The notes beneath the pieces are model-generated. The model worked only from the letters and a program-made list of their open reading frames with translations. It was not told the origin of the DNA and made no database searches. The translations under genes and the position numbers were made by a program. From Hsuehochloa calcarea (taxonomy: Eukaryota > Streptophyta > Magnoliopsida > Poales > Poaceae), in contig CM070599.1 in NCBI GenBank assembly GCA_036346395.1, positions 30,123,232 through 30,187,231 of the forward strand: a stretch of DNA of 64,000 bases, given 5' to 3'. Below, one piece after another: positions 33,041 through 45,180 of the stretch. The first letter of the stretch is position 1. Every line of letters starts with the position of its first letter.

Positions 33041-33480
33041 AATTACCAACCGTAAATAGAAACTAAATTTATGCGATAAGTCATAAAGCTGCGATTACGC
33101 TCTACCTAACCTACAGAACTAAATAAAGTTAGGATTTGTTCAATTAGACTCTACTTACCGTAATTAGTAGTTTTGGATTTTTTTTTTTGTAATTTTAAAA
33201 CGTGTCATGTTATTTTCCTGGTTACAAATTAATTTTTGATATTAACAATATAATTACCGTACATAAATAAGGAGCTAAATAAAGCTGCGATTAATTTGAT
33301 TAGGCTCTACCTACTCTAATTAGCTGCTACAGAGTTTCCTTTGAATTTTAAAATGTGTCATGCTACTTTTCTACTTAAAAATAATTCCTGGTATTAACAA
33401 TATAATTACCGCGCACAAATGGGGAGCTAAATAAAAATAGTATTATTTACATTACCCTCTATCTACCTCGTACACAGCTC
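33041..33480. repeat. Imperfect ~150-210 bp repeats upstream of the PMD gene
   Basis: 'aattacc..g.a(c)ataaat..ggagctaaataaa' recurs at 33041, 33252 and 33404. Each is followed by 'gctgcgatta', 'ctctacctac' and 'ttttaaaa(t/c)gtgtcatg' phrases. The region is AT-rich and lies in the promoter-side flank of the minus-strand PMD gene. Confidence 0.6.
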
Positions 33481-34983
33481 AAAAGATATACTACATAATT
33501 GGACTACATTTATCTAATCTACTAAATTCTATGTCGCTATTTTTGTTTGCTAACCAGCAATGTTTTGACATAATGCACAAAGTTCGAAAAAAAATGTACC
33601 TGCAAGATGACCGATTGGATCCGACATTCAGAGTCTATCTTTCCTTCGAATTAAAATGAGTTTGACGATGTCGACAGTTGTTTTTCATTTCACGTCGATA
33701 GAGCTTTGCTACCTTTCTTCTCTCCCTCTCCTCCTGTCTTTCTGTTAGTGGTTGTGCACAAGTTGTCTTGTGTCGTGTGAGGTTTGAACAGCGATCGATG
33801 AGCGTAACCGGCAACGTCGAGGGCGGCTTATCAACTCCACCGCTTCAACGCCGCCGCCTGGGTGAGGTCACGAGATAGCTTGCATGCAAAGACCATTGAA
33901 CATTTATGATCGATGCACTCATTCCAGCCGCATTCGTGAAATTGCCATGTCACAATGCAAACTTACGACCCTTGTGTAACTCTGTTAGAACAGGGAACTT
34001 GCCCGGAGCTCGAATCGCGACGCGCGCGGATCCAAAGTTTGAGAAATTCGTATGGTTTCTTTCACACGCATTTGTATGAATCTCCTCTAGATTTCATCCG
34101 GGAGATTCCTACCAAGGTCCTGAAGTTAAAAGAACATTGGGCCGATCCAAACGCGGCAAACCGACCTACCTCTAGCACATACGTACGTGGACAAACCGCG
34201 TGCGATCTGGGAACTTACCGCGTGCACCACGGAAAAGGGTCACACGGTACAGGAAGAAGTCAAGAGGGGCTGCAGGCTTGCACTGAATCTGAGAAGATAT
34301 TTCCTAGTACTTCCCGGTCAACTCATCCCATCTCACGCGACATGGTTCACGAGTTTGTGGCAGCAGTAACTCCGGCTCGAGTTGTGTTGTGGTGTGCGTG
34401 CCTTGAATGGTTGGATCCTGGAGTTGTGCGGTCGACGTGCTGGGTCGGTGGAATGGAAGCGGAGGAGGGTGGAGAGAGGAGACTAGAGGGGCAAAGCAGA
34501 GTTTGGTTGGTTGTTTGACCAAAGATCGAGAGGGACTCATCTGTAAAGATGGAATATCAATATTGAAAAACTAAGTTTTGAACTTACAAGTTAATGGGCT
34601 AGATGGGACAAAACAAATTATTTTTAGCCTAATGTATAGTATAAAGTACTAGCTTCTGGAGAGAGGGCCGTAGCCCATGCAGTGGCGTACAAAAATAGGG
34701 GGTGCTCAGGTGAGAAATCTTAATACGATAAGATCATACCAAATATACATGATACATTTGAATGTCTAATGCAATCCGAATTCATACGTAAATAAACAAA
34801 AGACTAAGCAAGAATGTAAAATACACTCAAGGTAGTACCTAGCTAATGAACATAACAGTCCGAATGCCGATAAATACGGATGAGTAGCAATCAGTAGAAC
34901 AAAAATAGTTAAATTAGTGAGACAATCATAAAATTATAACTAATTACAAACATTGAAATGAAATAGAACATACCGCAAAACCG
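33481..34983. other. No supported gene
   Basis: An open frame of 187 codons runs 33955-34518 (+) but shows no domain and no supporting splice or promoter context. The 33.8-34.5 kb stretch has higher GC than its surroundings and could be the remnant of another element's terminal region. From 34560 on the sequence is AT-rich. Confidence 0.35.
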
Positions 34984-36040
34984 CTAGCTATGACTAGGAG
35001 CAGGAGGCAAGTCCATTCTACGAGATTTCATTTGTTGAAAACGACCCATGATTATTCCATCATAAATGCATTTGAATATCTCTCGCTCAGTGTAGCACAC
35101 CATCAAGTTATTGAGATATTCATCGGAGACTTTGTTGCGCAAATCTACTTGATAATTTTCAGTGCCGAAAAGATTCTTTCAACTGATGCCATTGCCACAG
35201 GAAGAATCAATGTTAGGTCAATGAGATGATAAACCAATTGGAAGGTTTTGTTTTTTTTTTCAGTTTTAACCATCTTTTCGGTGAGCCTTGCAAGGTCACG
35301 ACATCCATGGAATTTTACGCTTCTCCTAACATTGGGAATGTAGTTTCGAAGTTGAGTTCTTAACAATATACGGTCACCTATGGTGAAATCATAATTATAA
35401 ATCTCTGCAAGTCACAAAAGCTTGTCCACATCAAACTTGGAGAATGAGTTCCTTGGATCAAGATAAGACATACATATCAATAGCTCTATAGAAACTTCAT
35501 TGAAGCGGTGATTAACTTTGACTTAGTGGCATCGATAGCCGCATAGAAGGTGTCAACTCTATAAAAAATTTCTTGAGTCCCTGTATGGCCTCGACGTGAA
35601 AATCGACTCATAATTAGGGTGCTTTCATCCATATCTGGAACAGTGATTTCATTTGCTTCACAAACGTTTTTTGCTCACTCGAGCAATGGCTCCTACTCAT
35701 TAACCCTCATGTATTGCAAGTTCTCTTTTACATCTATAATCAAATTCATGGCATGAACGATGTCTAGATCCATCCTTTGTAATTCATGTGATAATTCATT
35801 TGTAATGCCCAACAAATCTAACATCAAATGCAAGATAAACACAAATCCAAAGCTTTCAATTTTTCTTATCAAACCATCTGCTCCACCAGAATTAGATGGT
35901 TGACGACTATCATCACTTACAATTTATAGCACCTCCTCTGTTGCCTTCCACATTTCGTACAAACGGAGCAAGGTTTTGTGATATGAGCTCCATCTAATAT
36001 CTCTAGGTCTAGCTAGGCTAGTTTCATGATGCAACCCGTT
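34984..36040 (-). pseudogene. hAT transposase (DUF4371 / dimerisation domain), decayed
   Basis: Read on the minus strand, blocks in order are 'RDIRWSSYHKTLLRLYEMWKATEEVL' (about 35995-35920), 'SFGFVFILHLMLDLLGITNELSHELQRMDLDIVHAMNLI' (to about 35740), 'EANEITVPDMDE', 'GTQEIFYRVDTFYAAIDATKSK', 'RFNEVSIELLICMSYLDPRNSFSKFDVDKLL' with a stop, and 'LAEIYNYDF'. The C-terminal hAT dimerisation motif follows: 'LILPVAMASVERIFSALKIIK', a frameshift, and 'LRNKVSDEYLNNLMVCYTEREIF', ending at the stop 34986-34984. This is the TTF-type/ZMYM1-like hAT family. The N-terminal zinc finger is absent. Stops and at least two frameshifts make it non-functional. Confidence 0.85.
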
Positions 36041-36720
36041 CCAGTGAGAATCAAACCATTCTCCGCCTTCTCAACCCGTCAGCGCGCCCCCCAGGTGAGC
36101 TGTTCTGTGAATGGGGACATAATTAGGGATTTGGGGAATGGGGAATGGGGAATTGGGGATTGAGTTGATGAATTGGGTTCAAGTCAGAATTGGTAGTGCG
36201 AAAATGAACCCTGTGACATTGGATTATAGAAAGAATATGATCCAAACGGCCAAATAACCTTGCTTTACTCTTATTGAAAGCTTCAGTCCTTTTCCTTCCA
36301 TGGCTGCTGCTAAGTGCTCCTTCCTTCTTGTTCTTGGTTTTTGCTTGTGCCACCAGCCGGTGCTTTGTCCATGGATAAGACCAGTTAGAGGAGATGGTAG
36401 TAGCAGGGTTTTCCGGGGCGCGACGGCTAGAGCCGGTTCACACACCTCTACGCGCCCCGGTGCTACGTCCGTCACTGAGCCCATGTTGACCTATACGAGG
36501 CTCCACCCTGCTGGGAATGGAAGGAAAGGGTCCTCACCAGCCAGAGAAATTTCCAGTAACAAGCCTTTACATAAAAGTCAAGCAATGGGAATGAATGGAA
36601 AAGGCAAACATGCACGTTTGCTAATTCGGGTAGGTGGTTGTCCTGCAGGTTTAAAAGTGACCCCTTAACCTGTGCCTTTCTCCATTTTCATCTACTCCTA
36701 CATCACATTTGGCCATTTGG
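36041..36720. other. Unassigned block, possibly organelle-derived
   Basis: The block has moderate GC and a composition unlike the AT-rich flanks. Phrases such as 'ctatacgaggctccaccctgctgggaatgg' and 'gggtcctcaccagccagagaaatttcc' have the look of plant mitochondrial non-coding DNA. A 122-codon frame (36300-36668, +) starts with a hydrophobic stretch but shows no known domain. I cannot confirm an organellar origin from memory alone. Confidence 0.3.
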
Positions 36721-37750
36721 GAGGAGAGGACAGACAACGGATCTTTTTTTATGATTATTCCGGTATGGTAATATATATGCATGGCTATATGGATGTTGAT
36801 AAACTATAAATGGGGAGAGAGGATAATTTACTGGAAATGGCATTAAGGTTCAAGACTCAAGAAGCCGATTGAAAATGTACTGCTGATGTCGCCAGTTCTC
36901 TGTGACCAAGTTTTAGTAAATTTTTGAGCTAATTTAATTCTTTGATCGTATTTGTCACCGATTGCAATGAGCCTTGATACGTGTTTAATTGATGCTTTAC
37001 ATACCATGATAATCTAGAGGAGAAAACACCAAACACCTGTTGCAGATTTTCTATTCCATTGGATTACTAGATCTAAAATCATACTTCTTACCACTTATTG
37101 CTAACTAATTCATCCGTTTTGTCGGTCAAATATCACGCTAAGAATAGCATACGCTAACTAGCAACAATTATTGATCTTACTGGCTAAATTAAATCGGAGA
37201 GCTCTCCTCATTTTAAACCTAGAAAAGTAGAAAACACCATAAAAATAGCAATAACACTCGTACCCCACACAACAATCTCCCTGCATGTTGGTGGTCGAGC
37301 CGAATGAGACGTTACGTAACAAATTAAGTGTACATACGGAACTAACTATGTTTTTACCATATTTTGTTTTGTCGATTGACTATATTTATACGGTACTAAT
37401 TAGCCATCCTTAAGTTTTTACGTTTTCTAAGGTGCACGTCCTTGCAACGCCATACTTGATTATTTTACTTTTGTCTGATGTGTGTGCTTTTTTAACACCG
37501 TAGTTAATGATTTTACCTTTTCTAAGATGTGTTTTCTCTATGATACCATATTTAATTTTCTTACTAGCCAAATCAAGTTAGGTAATCGCGGTCTGCCACT
37601 AGTTCAGGACGTAAACACGTAGAACCCGCCCTAAAAACCAGCTGTGGCACTCTCACACCACGCCGGCCCTACACGTCAGCCCCCCGGCATCCGATCAGAC
37701 GGCCAACAGCATAACCAGCTCCTAGATCCGACGGTCTGGATCCGTCCCTC
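36721..37750. other. Upstream flank of the RBP gene, no other gene
   Basis: The sequence is AT-rich with no supported feature until the promoter. GC rises sharply from about 37620 toward the transcription start. Confidence 0.45.
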
Positions 37751-37756
37751 ACCCAC

Positions 37757-37763
37757 TATATAT
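37757..37763 (+). promoter_or_regulatory. TATA box of the RBP gene
   Basis: TATATAT in the context 'cccactatatatccagcc' lies 93 bp before the ATG. A pyrimidine-rich, transcription-start-like stretch ('ccctctctctttccgcc') follows at 37783-37800. The spacing fits a TATA-driven start near 37790. Confidence 0.7.
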
Positions 37764-37855
37764 CCAGCCTCACCCCACCACACCCTCTCTCTTTCCGCCC
37801 TCCACCCTCGCGAGCCCCCAGCCCCACGCGACCCTCCTCGGCGGCGGCGGCGGCG

Positions 37856-40800
37856 ATGCAGATGGCGGCGACCACCACCGACTCCCAGGCGGCCGTGCCG
37901 CCTCACCACTCTCACGCCCACCCCCACCCACTTCCGCAGCAGGCGCACCCGCACCACCACATGCCGCAACCGCGGTGGGTCGTCATCCCCTACCCTCCGC
38001 CGCCGGCCATGGTGGCCGCGCCGCCCCCACCGCCGCAGCAGTTCGCGAAGCACTTCGCAGCGGGTCCGCCGCCGCCCCCCGCTGCGGCCGGGCGCCGCAC
38101 GCCGACCCCGCCCGCGGCCGGATACGGCGGGAACGGGTGCGAGGAGAATAAGACGATATGGATCGGCGACCTCCAGTACTGGATGGACGAGAACTACCTC
38201 CACAGCTGCTTCGGCCCCAGCGGCGAGGTTTGCGTTCTCTCCCGATCCGGACTTATCCGTACTAGATCTCACTAATACAGTTAGTTTTGTCCCATTTCTA
38301 TGTGTTGATTCGTCTGTTGTATCCTGAAATTCTCATAAAAGCATAAATTTGTGATCACTTGTCGCTTGATGCGAATAAAAAGAGCGGTATTTGTAGAATT
38401 AGCCGTGGGAAATTGCTTAAGGCGCCAACTTTGAGGCCATTCAATGCAGTACGGACGGAATGCTCTTGTTGGTTTGGTCATTTATGTCTCTTGATTCGTG
38501 TATTAGTGCGTGTAACTGCTAAATAACTCTTTTTTTATTTTTGCCTGAATTGTGATTTTGTATGTGATAAGGCGTGACCCGTAGAATAGGTATTTGCGAG
38601 CTGCCAAAGGTGCCAACTTCGTGGTGGGATTTATGTATAGAATTAGTCTTTTTAGTAGTTTGGAGGAAATGGTCTTGTTGTGTGATAATTTAATAAACAT
38701 TTTGAATAAGCCGAGCTAGTTGTTGCATTTTGGTGGTTACGCAATTAGTATAAGAACAGTTGGAGGAGTGAAAGGAAGCCATAATGACAGCCTTGGCCAA
38801 TTATCTTCATTTGGAGGTGTGCTACCTGATGTTGACAGGAAGAAGAACGATGCCTGATTATAGGATCATTGTGATGGCAAATGATACGGTGCTTCTTCAG
38901 GAACAGTGTTAACGAACAAAGATAGTTGTATGCATTCGTGTTTTTGTACTAGCTGCCAGGAACCATTTTTTTTATCTTCAAAAATACCAACTATTATAGC
39001 CATAGGTTTATTAAAATACAGAATGAAGGTTAACCACTGATTAGTTCATCAGTTGTTATTTCTTCTTTTTGTTTGTGTGCTTTTGTGCTTTTTTATACTG
39101 ATTTTCTCACCATTTGCTACTCATCTCTTTCGTAGGTGGTGACAATAAAAGTTATCCGCAATAGGCAAACTGGCCAATCGGAGGGATACGGTTTTGTAGA
39201 GTTCTATTCCCATGTGTCAGCAGAGAAAGCTCTTCAAAATTTTGCTGGTCATGTGATGCCTAACACTGATCGAGCTTTTAAGTTAAACTGGGCCTCATAT
39301 AGCTTGGGTGAAAAGCGATCCGAAGTTGCTTCTGACCACTCGATATTTGTTGGTGATCTAGCTGCTGATGTTACTGATGAAATGTTGATGGAGCTTTTTG
39401 GTGCCAAGTACAGCTCCGTTAAAGGAGCTAAAGTTATTATCGATGCAAACACAGGCCGTTCTAGAGGATATGGATTTGTTAGATTTGGAGATGATAATGA
39501 CAAATCTAATGCAATGAATGAAATGAATGGTGTATATTGCTCTACTAGGCCAATTCGTATAGGACCTGCAACTCCCAGAAGATCGTCAGGTATGTCCATC
39601 TTTCATGATTGTTCTACTATCTGAAATTGTACAACCTCTTTTTGTTAGTTCATGGACTGTCTGATGTTTTGCGCTATGGTTGTTCCAAATTTTACTTAAT
39701 TTGACTCATTCTATGGCCACATTGTAGCAAACATTACTGTCATTATAGGTTTCTGATAACCTAGTATGTTTTTCCACCTTGTATGCCCCTGATGCTGCCA
39801 AAGTGTTCTTCCATTCTCCCAAGTAGGTTTTTGGAATACATCCTGAAGTTTTAATAAAAATTTAATGAAATTGTTCTGTTATTTTTCTATCTACTTTGCG
39901 CCTTTTATGTAACCTATAGAAATTAAGGAGTAGTGCCTGACAAGCAAAACCTACTTCATGAGAATTCCAGTGTGGAGCTAGCATTCCTAATACTGTAGTG
40001 GAAGCAGCTCCTTTACAATTAATCCTATCGTCATAAACATTGCTCTGCAATAGATTGATTCATGTTATGTACCATGCTGCTTCTTTATAGAGTTTACTAT
40101 GACATTGGTTATTTTCTTGTATGAAATTAGTCTTGGTTTAGTCATTTGTTCACCAAACTTCATGACTTGTACTCATTTGTTCACCAAACTTCATGACTTG
40201 TACTCCAGGTGATTCTGGCTCTTCGACACCTGGGCATTCAGATGGTGATTCTACTAACAGAACGGTGTGTGGTACTGGCTTTCCTTGGTGTTTGTTACCT
40301 TGTAGCTTGATAGTTTCTAATCTGTAGTTGTCGACCTGCTTTAGGTATATGTTGGCGGGCTTGACCCAAATGTAAGTGAAGATGAGCTTAGGAAAGCATT
40401 TGCCAAATATGGTGATGTTGCCTCTGTAAAAATTCCTCTAGGAAAGCAGTGTGGCTTTGTTCAATTCGTCAGCAGGTACGTACCTGAAGTTGTTTCGTGT
40501 TTGGATAGTTGTTTTTTCTATAACTTGCTGGAAGTGATATTTAAGCTGTGCAACTACGTTTTTAGAGGTGATGCGGAAGAAGCACTGCAAGGGTTGAATG
40601 GAGCAGTCATTGGAAAGCAGGCAGTTCGCCTTTCTTGGGGCCGCAGCCCATCACATAAGCAGGTTTGTCACATATCACATCATTATTCTCTGTTTTCCGC
40701 CATTCCTTGCTATAGTATCAGTTTGCATTGCACCATTCATCTTGTTAAAAATGCTATATGATACATTTGAATATTCTAAATCGATGTCAACAACAATTCA

Positions 40801-42520
40801 GTAGTAAGTTATTGATTATCCTAAGTTTGGATTTATTTTAAACTAGCCTTTTCATGGGCAAGATTGGCTTCATCGTATGATACACTCTTTCCCATGAAAA
40901 GGCTACTCTGCAGTGTCTAGATTGAATTGCTTTATGACTGATTGACTATTAGCTTGCTCTTGTGCCGCTTGATACGTTCCTGCTTCGGTGCTTCCAAATA
41001 AAACTTTCATATGTGTGTGCTTGCAACCATGTGTTGTGTATCTGCTCACTTAGCCTGCAAGCGTCGTATATCCATACACCTTGCGTGTCATGTAGCCATG
41101 TAAAGAGTGTGATGCTTTAATACACCTGTAACACCCTGTGGCCCAACGGTAGCATCATTTTGCCCATCCTTGCTTGGCCCAAAAGGGTTATCTTGGCGAC
41201 CATGTCCTGGTCCTATGAGTCCATAACTAGCTAAAACACTAACTCCACAATTAGCGTGGGCCTGTAGGGTTAAACTCCTACCACACAAATGGACTTTATG
41301 CTAATTATGCTGAAGAAAGGTTGTGGTTTCTGCTACATTTGCTATAATTAGTCTTGTCTTGAGCTGGTTTAGTTCTCCGTCTGAGCAAAATTAGCATAGT
41401 AAAGTCGAGGAACCGTCCTGTTGATCAAGTATAAGCAAACTTCCAGAAGCACTTTGTTGGCTCTTGCAATTGCACTCTCCACTAGGTTTCTCTTTATCAA
41501 TTTATGAGTTATCATCTCGTTGATCATCAACTGTATATATCTGTGGCGTGATTTCTCCTCTTTTACCTTTCCATGACATGACAACTCAATTACATACCTT
41601 GCTTTGGAGAATTGCCAACTTGCTTGGTAATAAAAATTATATTTGACTAGGTTACTCTAATTGTACATTGAAGAAGAACTAGTCTTTCTTCTCATGCTTT
41701 GCAACCATTTCCTGTATATTTTTTAATTCTGTTATTTTGCATTTATAGCATTTTGGTAATGTCCCATTGTGCTGTACATCCTCTTCAGATATGTTTAAGG
41801 CTATGCATTTTGTGATGCTTTGGCCACCCTTGATGCCACATCTTTATGGAAACATTGGCAGCAAATTTTACTAATCTGAACTGTTTCTCTTCGGTCTCAT
41901 GGCTTCAAATTTAAACTCAGATAACATCTTTATCGAGGCATAGGCACTAGGGGTCTGTATTGTCTTGTTGCTGGTGTTTCTGGGGCTTTTTTGGGGTGTG
42001 CTGAATATAGAGAACTTTGAATGATTTAATGAATGATTCCTACAGCATTGTTGCTTTTTTAGACAAAGTTTCGCATTTTGCACACACATGTGGATAACAT
42101 CAGTAAACATTGATACGATAGCTCTGTCCGTGGCATTTTAAACCATTGCTCGGAATTACTGTTTTCCAGCGGCTAATGCGGATGCCTATTTGATATCATC
42201 CATCCTATCTTACGGAGTACGAGTTAGTTTTTACATTTGAGCACCCTGCATTTTTAATGTCTTTATGCATGCCTAACAATTATGGAAGTGAACGAAGGTA
42301 TGTTTTGTTAAGTTAATTATTTCTTACCTTCCGTTTCACTCATTTGCTTTTCTGTTACCAGTCTAGGGCTGATTCCGGCAACCGAAGGAACAATATGTAC
42401 TATGGCACACCATTCTGGGGTGGATACGGCTACGCCTCCCCCACCCCCGTCCCGCACCCCATGTACGCTGCTGCATATGGGGCCTATCCTTTGTACGGCA
42501 ACCAGCAGCTAGTGAGCTAG
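37856..42520 (+). CDS. RBP45/47-type three-RRM RNA-binding protein, six exons
   Basis: Exons are 37856-38227, 39136-39589, 40209-40264, 40345-40475, 40566-40662 and 42362-42520. All introns are GT-AG, the reading frame is continuous, and the protein has 422 residues. The N-terminus is rich in His, Pro and Gln (residues 1-95). RRM1 runs from about 100, with RNP2 'IWIGDL' (101-106) and RNP1 'EGYGFVEF' (140-147), and is split by intron 1. RRM2 has 'IFVGDL' (194-199) and 'RGYGFVRF' (234-241). RRM3 has 'VYVGGL' from 295 and 'CGFVQF' before residue 337. The Gly/Tyr/Asn/Pro-rich tail (371-422) ends 'NQQLVS'. This matches plant RBP45/RBP47, nuclear poly(A)+ RNA-binding proteins that also join stress granules (known for the family). 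The gene looks intact. Intron 5 (1,699 bp) is unusually long compared with introns 3 and 4 (80 and 90 bp). Confidence 0.95.
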
Positions 42521-42744
42521 AGAGCTTCGTTCCATTCCCTCCGATGGAAAGCAAGGTTTTGGTCCAGCCAGCATAGTAGTGTCAGATGAGAGAGAGAGAG
42601 AGAGGTTATAATAGATTGTCCTAGAGTGGGTGTGACAGGTGAAAAATGATTGGTATCTGTAGTGTCTGTGTTGCAAGAAACTGGAACTCGAGGCTCGTAG
42701 ACATAATGAGTCATGGGTATTCTTTCAAGAAATTTTGACTTGCT

Positions 42745-42750
42745 AATAAA
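42745..42750 (+). terminator. Poly(A) signal of the RBP gene
   Basis: AATAAA lies about 225 bp after the stop codon, in an AT-rich setting. A (GA)n run at about 42585-42604 sits in the 3' UTR. Confidence 0.55.
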
Positions 42751-44259
42751 TTAAACTACGGATTTGCTATTTCACATGCTACACACTACTGAGGTTTTGC
42801 AAAATCACAGTTGATTTTCTCACCCTTGAATCGGCGTGGAGATTTGTGCTCCGGTGATGTCGTCTTCCTCCTCTTTGGCGTTTGGCGCTCGATGATGACG
42901 GTGGTGGCGGTGGCAGGCGGGTTAGAGTTAGGGTTCACCTGTTTAGGGTTTGGGTTCACTGGTGCCCCTCGAGGTAGAGGGAGGCCGGTGTGGCGGCAGT
43001 GCGTTGAGGCGAGTTGGAGGGTGGTGGGTGGGGTTGGCGGAGGGTGATGACAATCAAAGTGGTTAGGAGAGGGTGGTGGATCTGGTGGCGGGGCGGAGGA
43101 GGAAGGGGATGGGTGGCAAGAGAAGGGGGTACGGAAGGAGATCGCCGACGATGCAGCGGGGCAGAGCAGGGGGCGGCGGTTGGATCTGGGGTGAGATAGG
43201 TTTAGGATGAGGTGAGTTATATAGGTGAGAGAAGAAGAGATGTGAGCCAAAGATCTTGATCCAATGGTGGAAATAAGTGGCTGTGATTTAACAAGTTTTC
43301 AGGTGTCTATGAAAAAGACGCCCCCATTGAACTATTGTTTGTGCGTCCATTTATCTCCGTTGTGCGAAGTGATTTCTGTGTTAGGCCAGCCTTTAGAGAT
43401 GGATCGTTTGCTTGTATGCTGTCTATTTGGTTCGTTCTCATGTATCTGTGAGTTTGCTTGCTTTATATGAATGTTCGGATTGTTATTTGTGGGCTAGTTT
43501 ATCTGAAGCTGGTAGTCACATATCTGGGTATCAGCTTCACATATCTGGGTATCAGCTTCGGTTTACCATCCACGGCACTGCCATAATTCCGACGCTGGGA
43601 TATGCACCCTGCAAGACAAGCAAAACTATTTCGTAAGACGTAATGTTGGGGTCACCTTGTTTGAAACGTAGGAATGTGTTTCCTAGTATGTCTTGTCAGG
43701 TTGGAAGATGCAAAAGAGGGGCCAGCTTAATGATGTCATTCGCTGAGTGATTAGCATAGGTTAAGGATTTTTTTAAAAAAATGAATTAGGATGGATTCCA
43801 TGCTTGCCGAGCTGAAGAATTTGCCTACAAAGCCACACAATAATTAACACAACCCTTTACAAAATGCATTTTTCGTGGTATCACCCAAACGCGGATCAGA
43901 TCAAGCATTCTCCAGTTCACACTGCTTCATGATAAGATGACGCCGATTGTGAGCCTGTTACCAGTAACAAAAGTAATTAAAACTAGCTACCTCTGCATCT
44001 ACATCCCTTAGTGGCCAAGGTAAGACCTGAAGAAGTAAAGAAGCCCGGGTCTTCGAGTCTTGGTTGGTTGTGTGCATTATTTGGCCGTGTCTTGTACGGC
44101 ACATCAAACACGCGCATGCAGCAAGGATATTACCAGGCTCGAAATGTTTGAAAGCTTTAAGCCGAAGAGGGTGGTGTGTCCTTGGAGTATGAAACTTTTT
44201 AGTTCCACATGTCCTATGTTCAGCTAGGAACATTTTCTATAAAAATACCCAAACACATG
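42751..44259. other. No supported gene
   Basis: A GC-rich patch (42810-43200) gives a Pro/Ser-rich minus-strand frame of 154 codons with no motif. It is probably transposon or promoter-like sequence rather than a gene. A 21-bp direct duplication ('cacatatctgggtatcagctt') lies at 43517 and 43538. The remainder is spacer. Confidence 0.4.
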
Positions 44260-45180
44260 AAAACTTACACACCATTTGGGGGGTTATCGTGCAGTTTTAG
44301 CTCAATAGGTGTGTAAATTATATGTTAGTTCTATATATTATATCCTAATAAGACATTCCTAACCCACGAGTTGAAAACTTGCATAGCATTTATATTAAAA
44401 CTTAAGTGAGTCTATTATGCAAGTTTAGTTCAGTTGGTGTGTAACTTTTATGTTAGTTCCATATTCAATATGTTAACAAGGAAATTTATTTATTAAAATT
44501 CTAAACTGATGAAAGCTTGCATAACAATTTCATAAAAGTTTCAGTTTAACCTATTCTGCATGTTTAGTTCAATTGGTATGTTACTTTTTTAGTTTTATAG
44601 TTAATTTTTGGACAAGGACAATTATTTTAAAAAAACTCCAAACATATAAAAATTGCATACAATTTATATTAAAGTTTCAATGTAATCCACTTTGCAATTT
44701 TAGTCCAATGTGTGTGCAACTTTATATTCCTAGTTCAAAAGTTTAGCATTAAGCTTAGCTTTGATTAAAAAAAAATCTCCTGTAGATGAATTATTTCTAA
44801 GGGTCCTCCAATTTTTTTTTTTGGTTAGGTGGGGTTCACCAAGTGAAGGAATTGTTTTTGTGTAGGATAGAGTAATCTATTCTTTCTCTCTTTTTTTTGT
44901 TGGGGGTTCACCAAGATTTGGAATTTTGATCTGTCTAGCATAGAATAATTTTTATTTATATTGATTTGTATGAGGTTTACCAAGTATTAGGATTTTTTTA
45001 TATCTATGATAGATTAATTTTGCAAGGGTTCACCAATTTAATGATTTTTTTTTGTCTAGGATAGATTAATTTGATCTGTTTTCTGTTTATTTGTGTGTGG
45101 TTCACAAATTTCAAGATTGTTTTTTGCCATAATATAGTTATTTATTTATATTTGTTATTTGTTAGTGGTTCACCGAGAAA
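44260..45180. repeat. AT-rich tandem repeat block (copy 2, inverted)
   Basis: A unit of about 135 bp starts with 'gcaagtttagttcagttggtgtgtaac'-like text at 44291, 44419, 44558 and 44694 (steps 128, 139, 136). It is followed, from about 44800, by 'ggttcacca', 'tctaggatagattaat' and poly-T phrases. The reverse complement reproduces the phrases and the order of the block at 0.23-1.65 kb. Confidence 0.65.

Noticed and set aside
33640..33760. Possible right-hand terminal inverted repeat of the 24.6-kb MULE
   Set aside because: Only CT-rich, leader-like similarity to the complement of the left end; no aligned terminus and no TSD.
33955..34518. 187-codon plus-strand open frame
   Set aside because: No domain, no homologous-looking motif, no promoter or splice support; composition shifts along its length. 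Left as unsupported.
42786..43250. 154-codon minus-strand Pro/Ser-rich frame
   Set aside because: It lies just downstream of the RBP poly(A) site in a GC-rich patch and shows no motif. GC-rich chance frame more likely.
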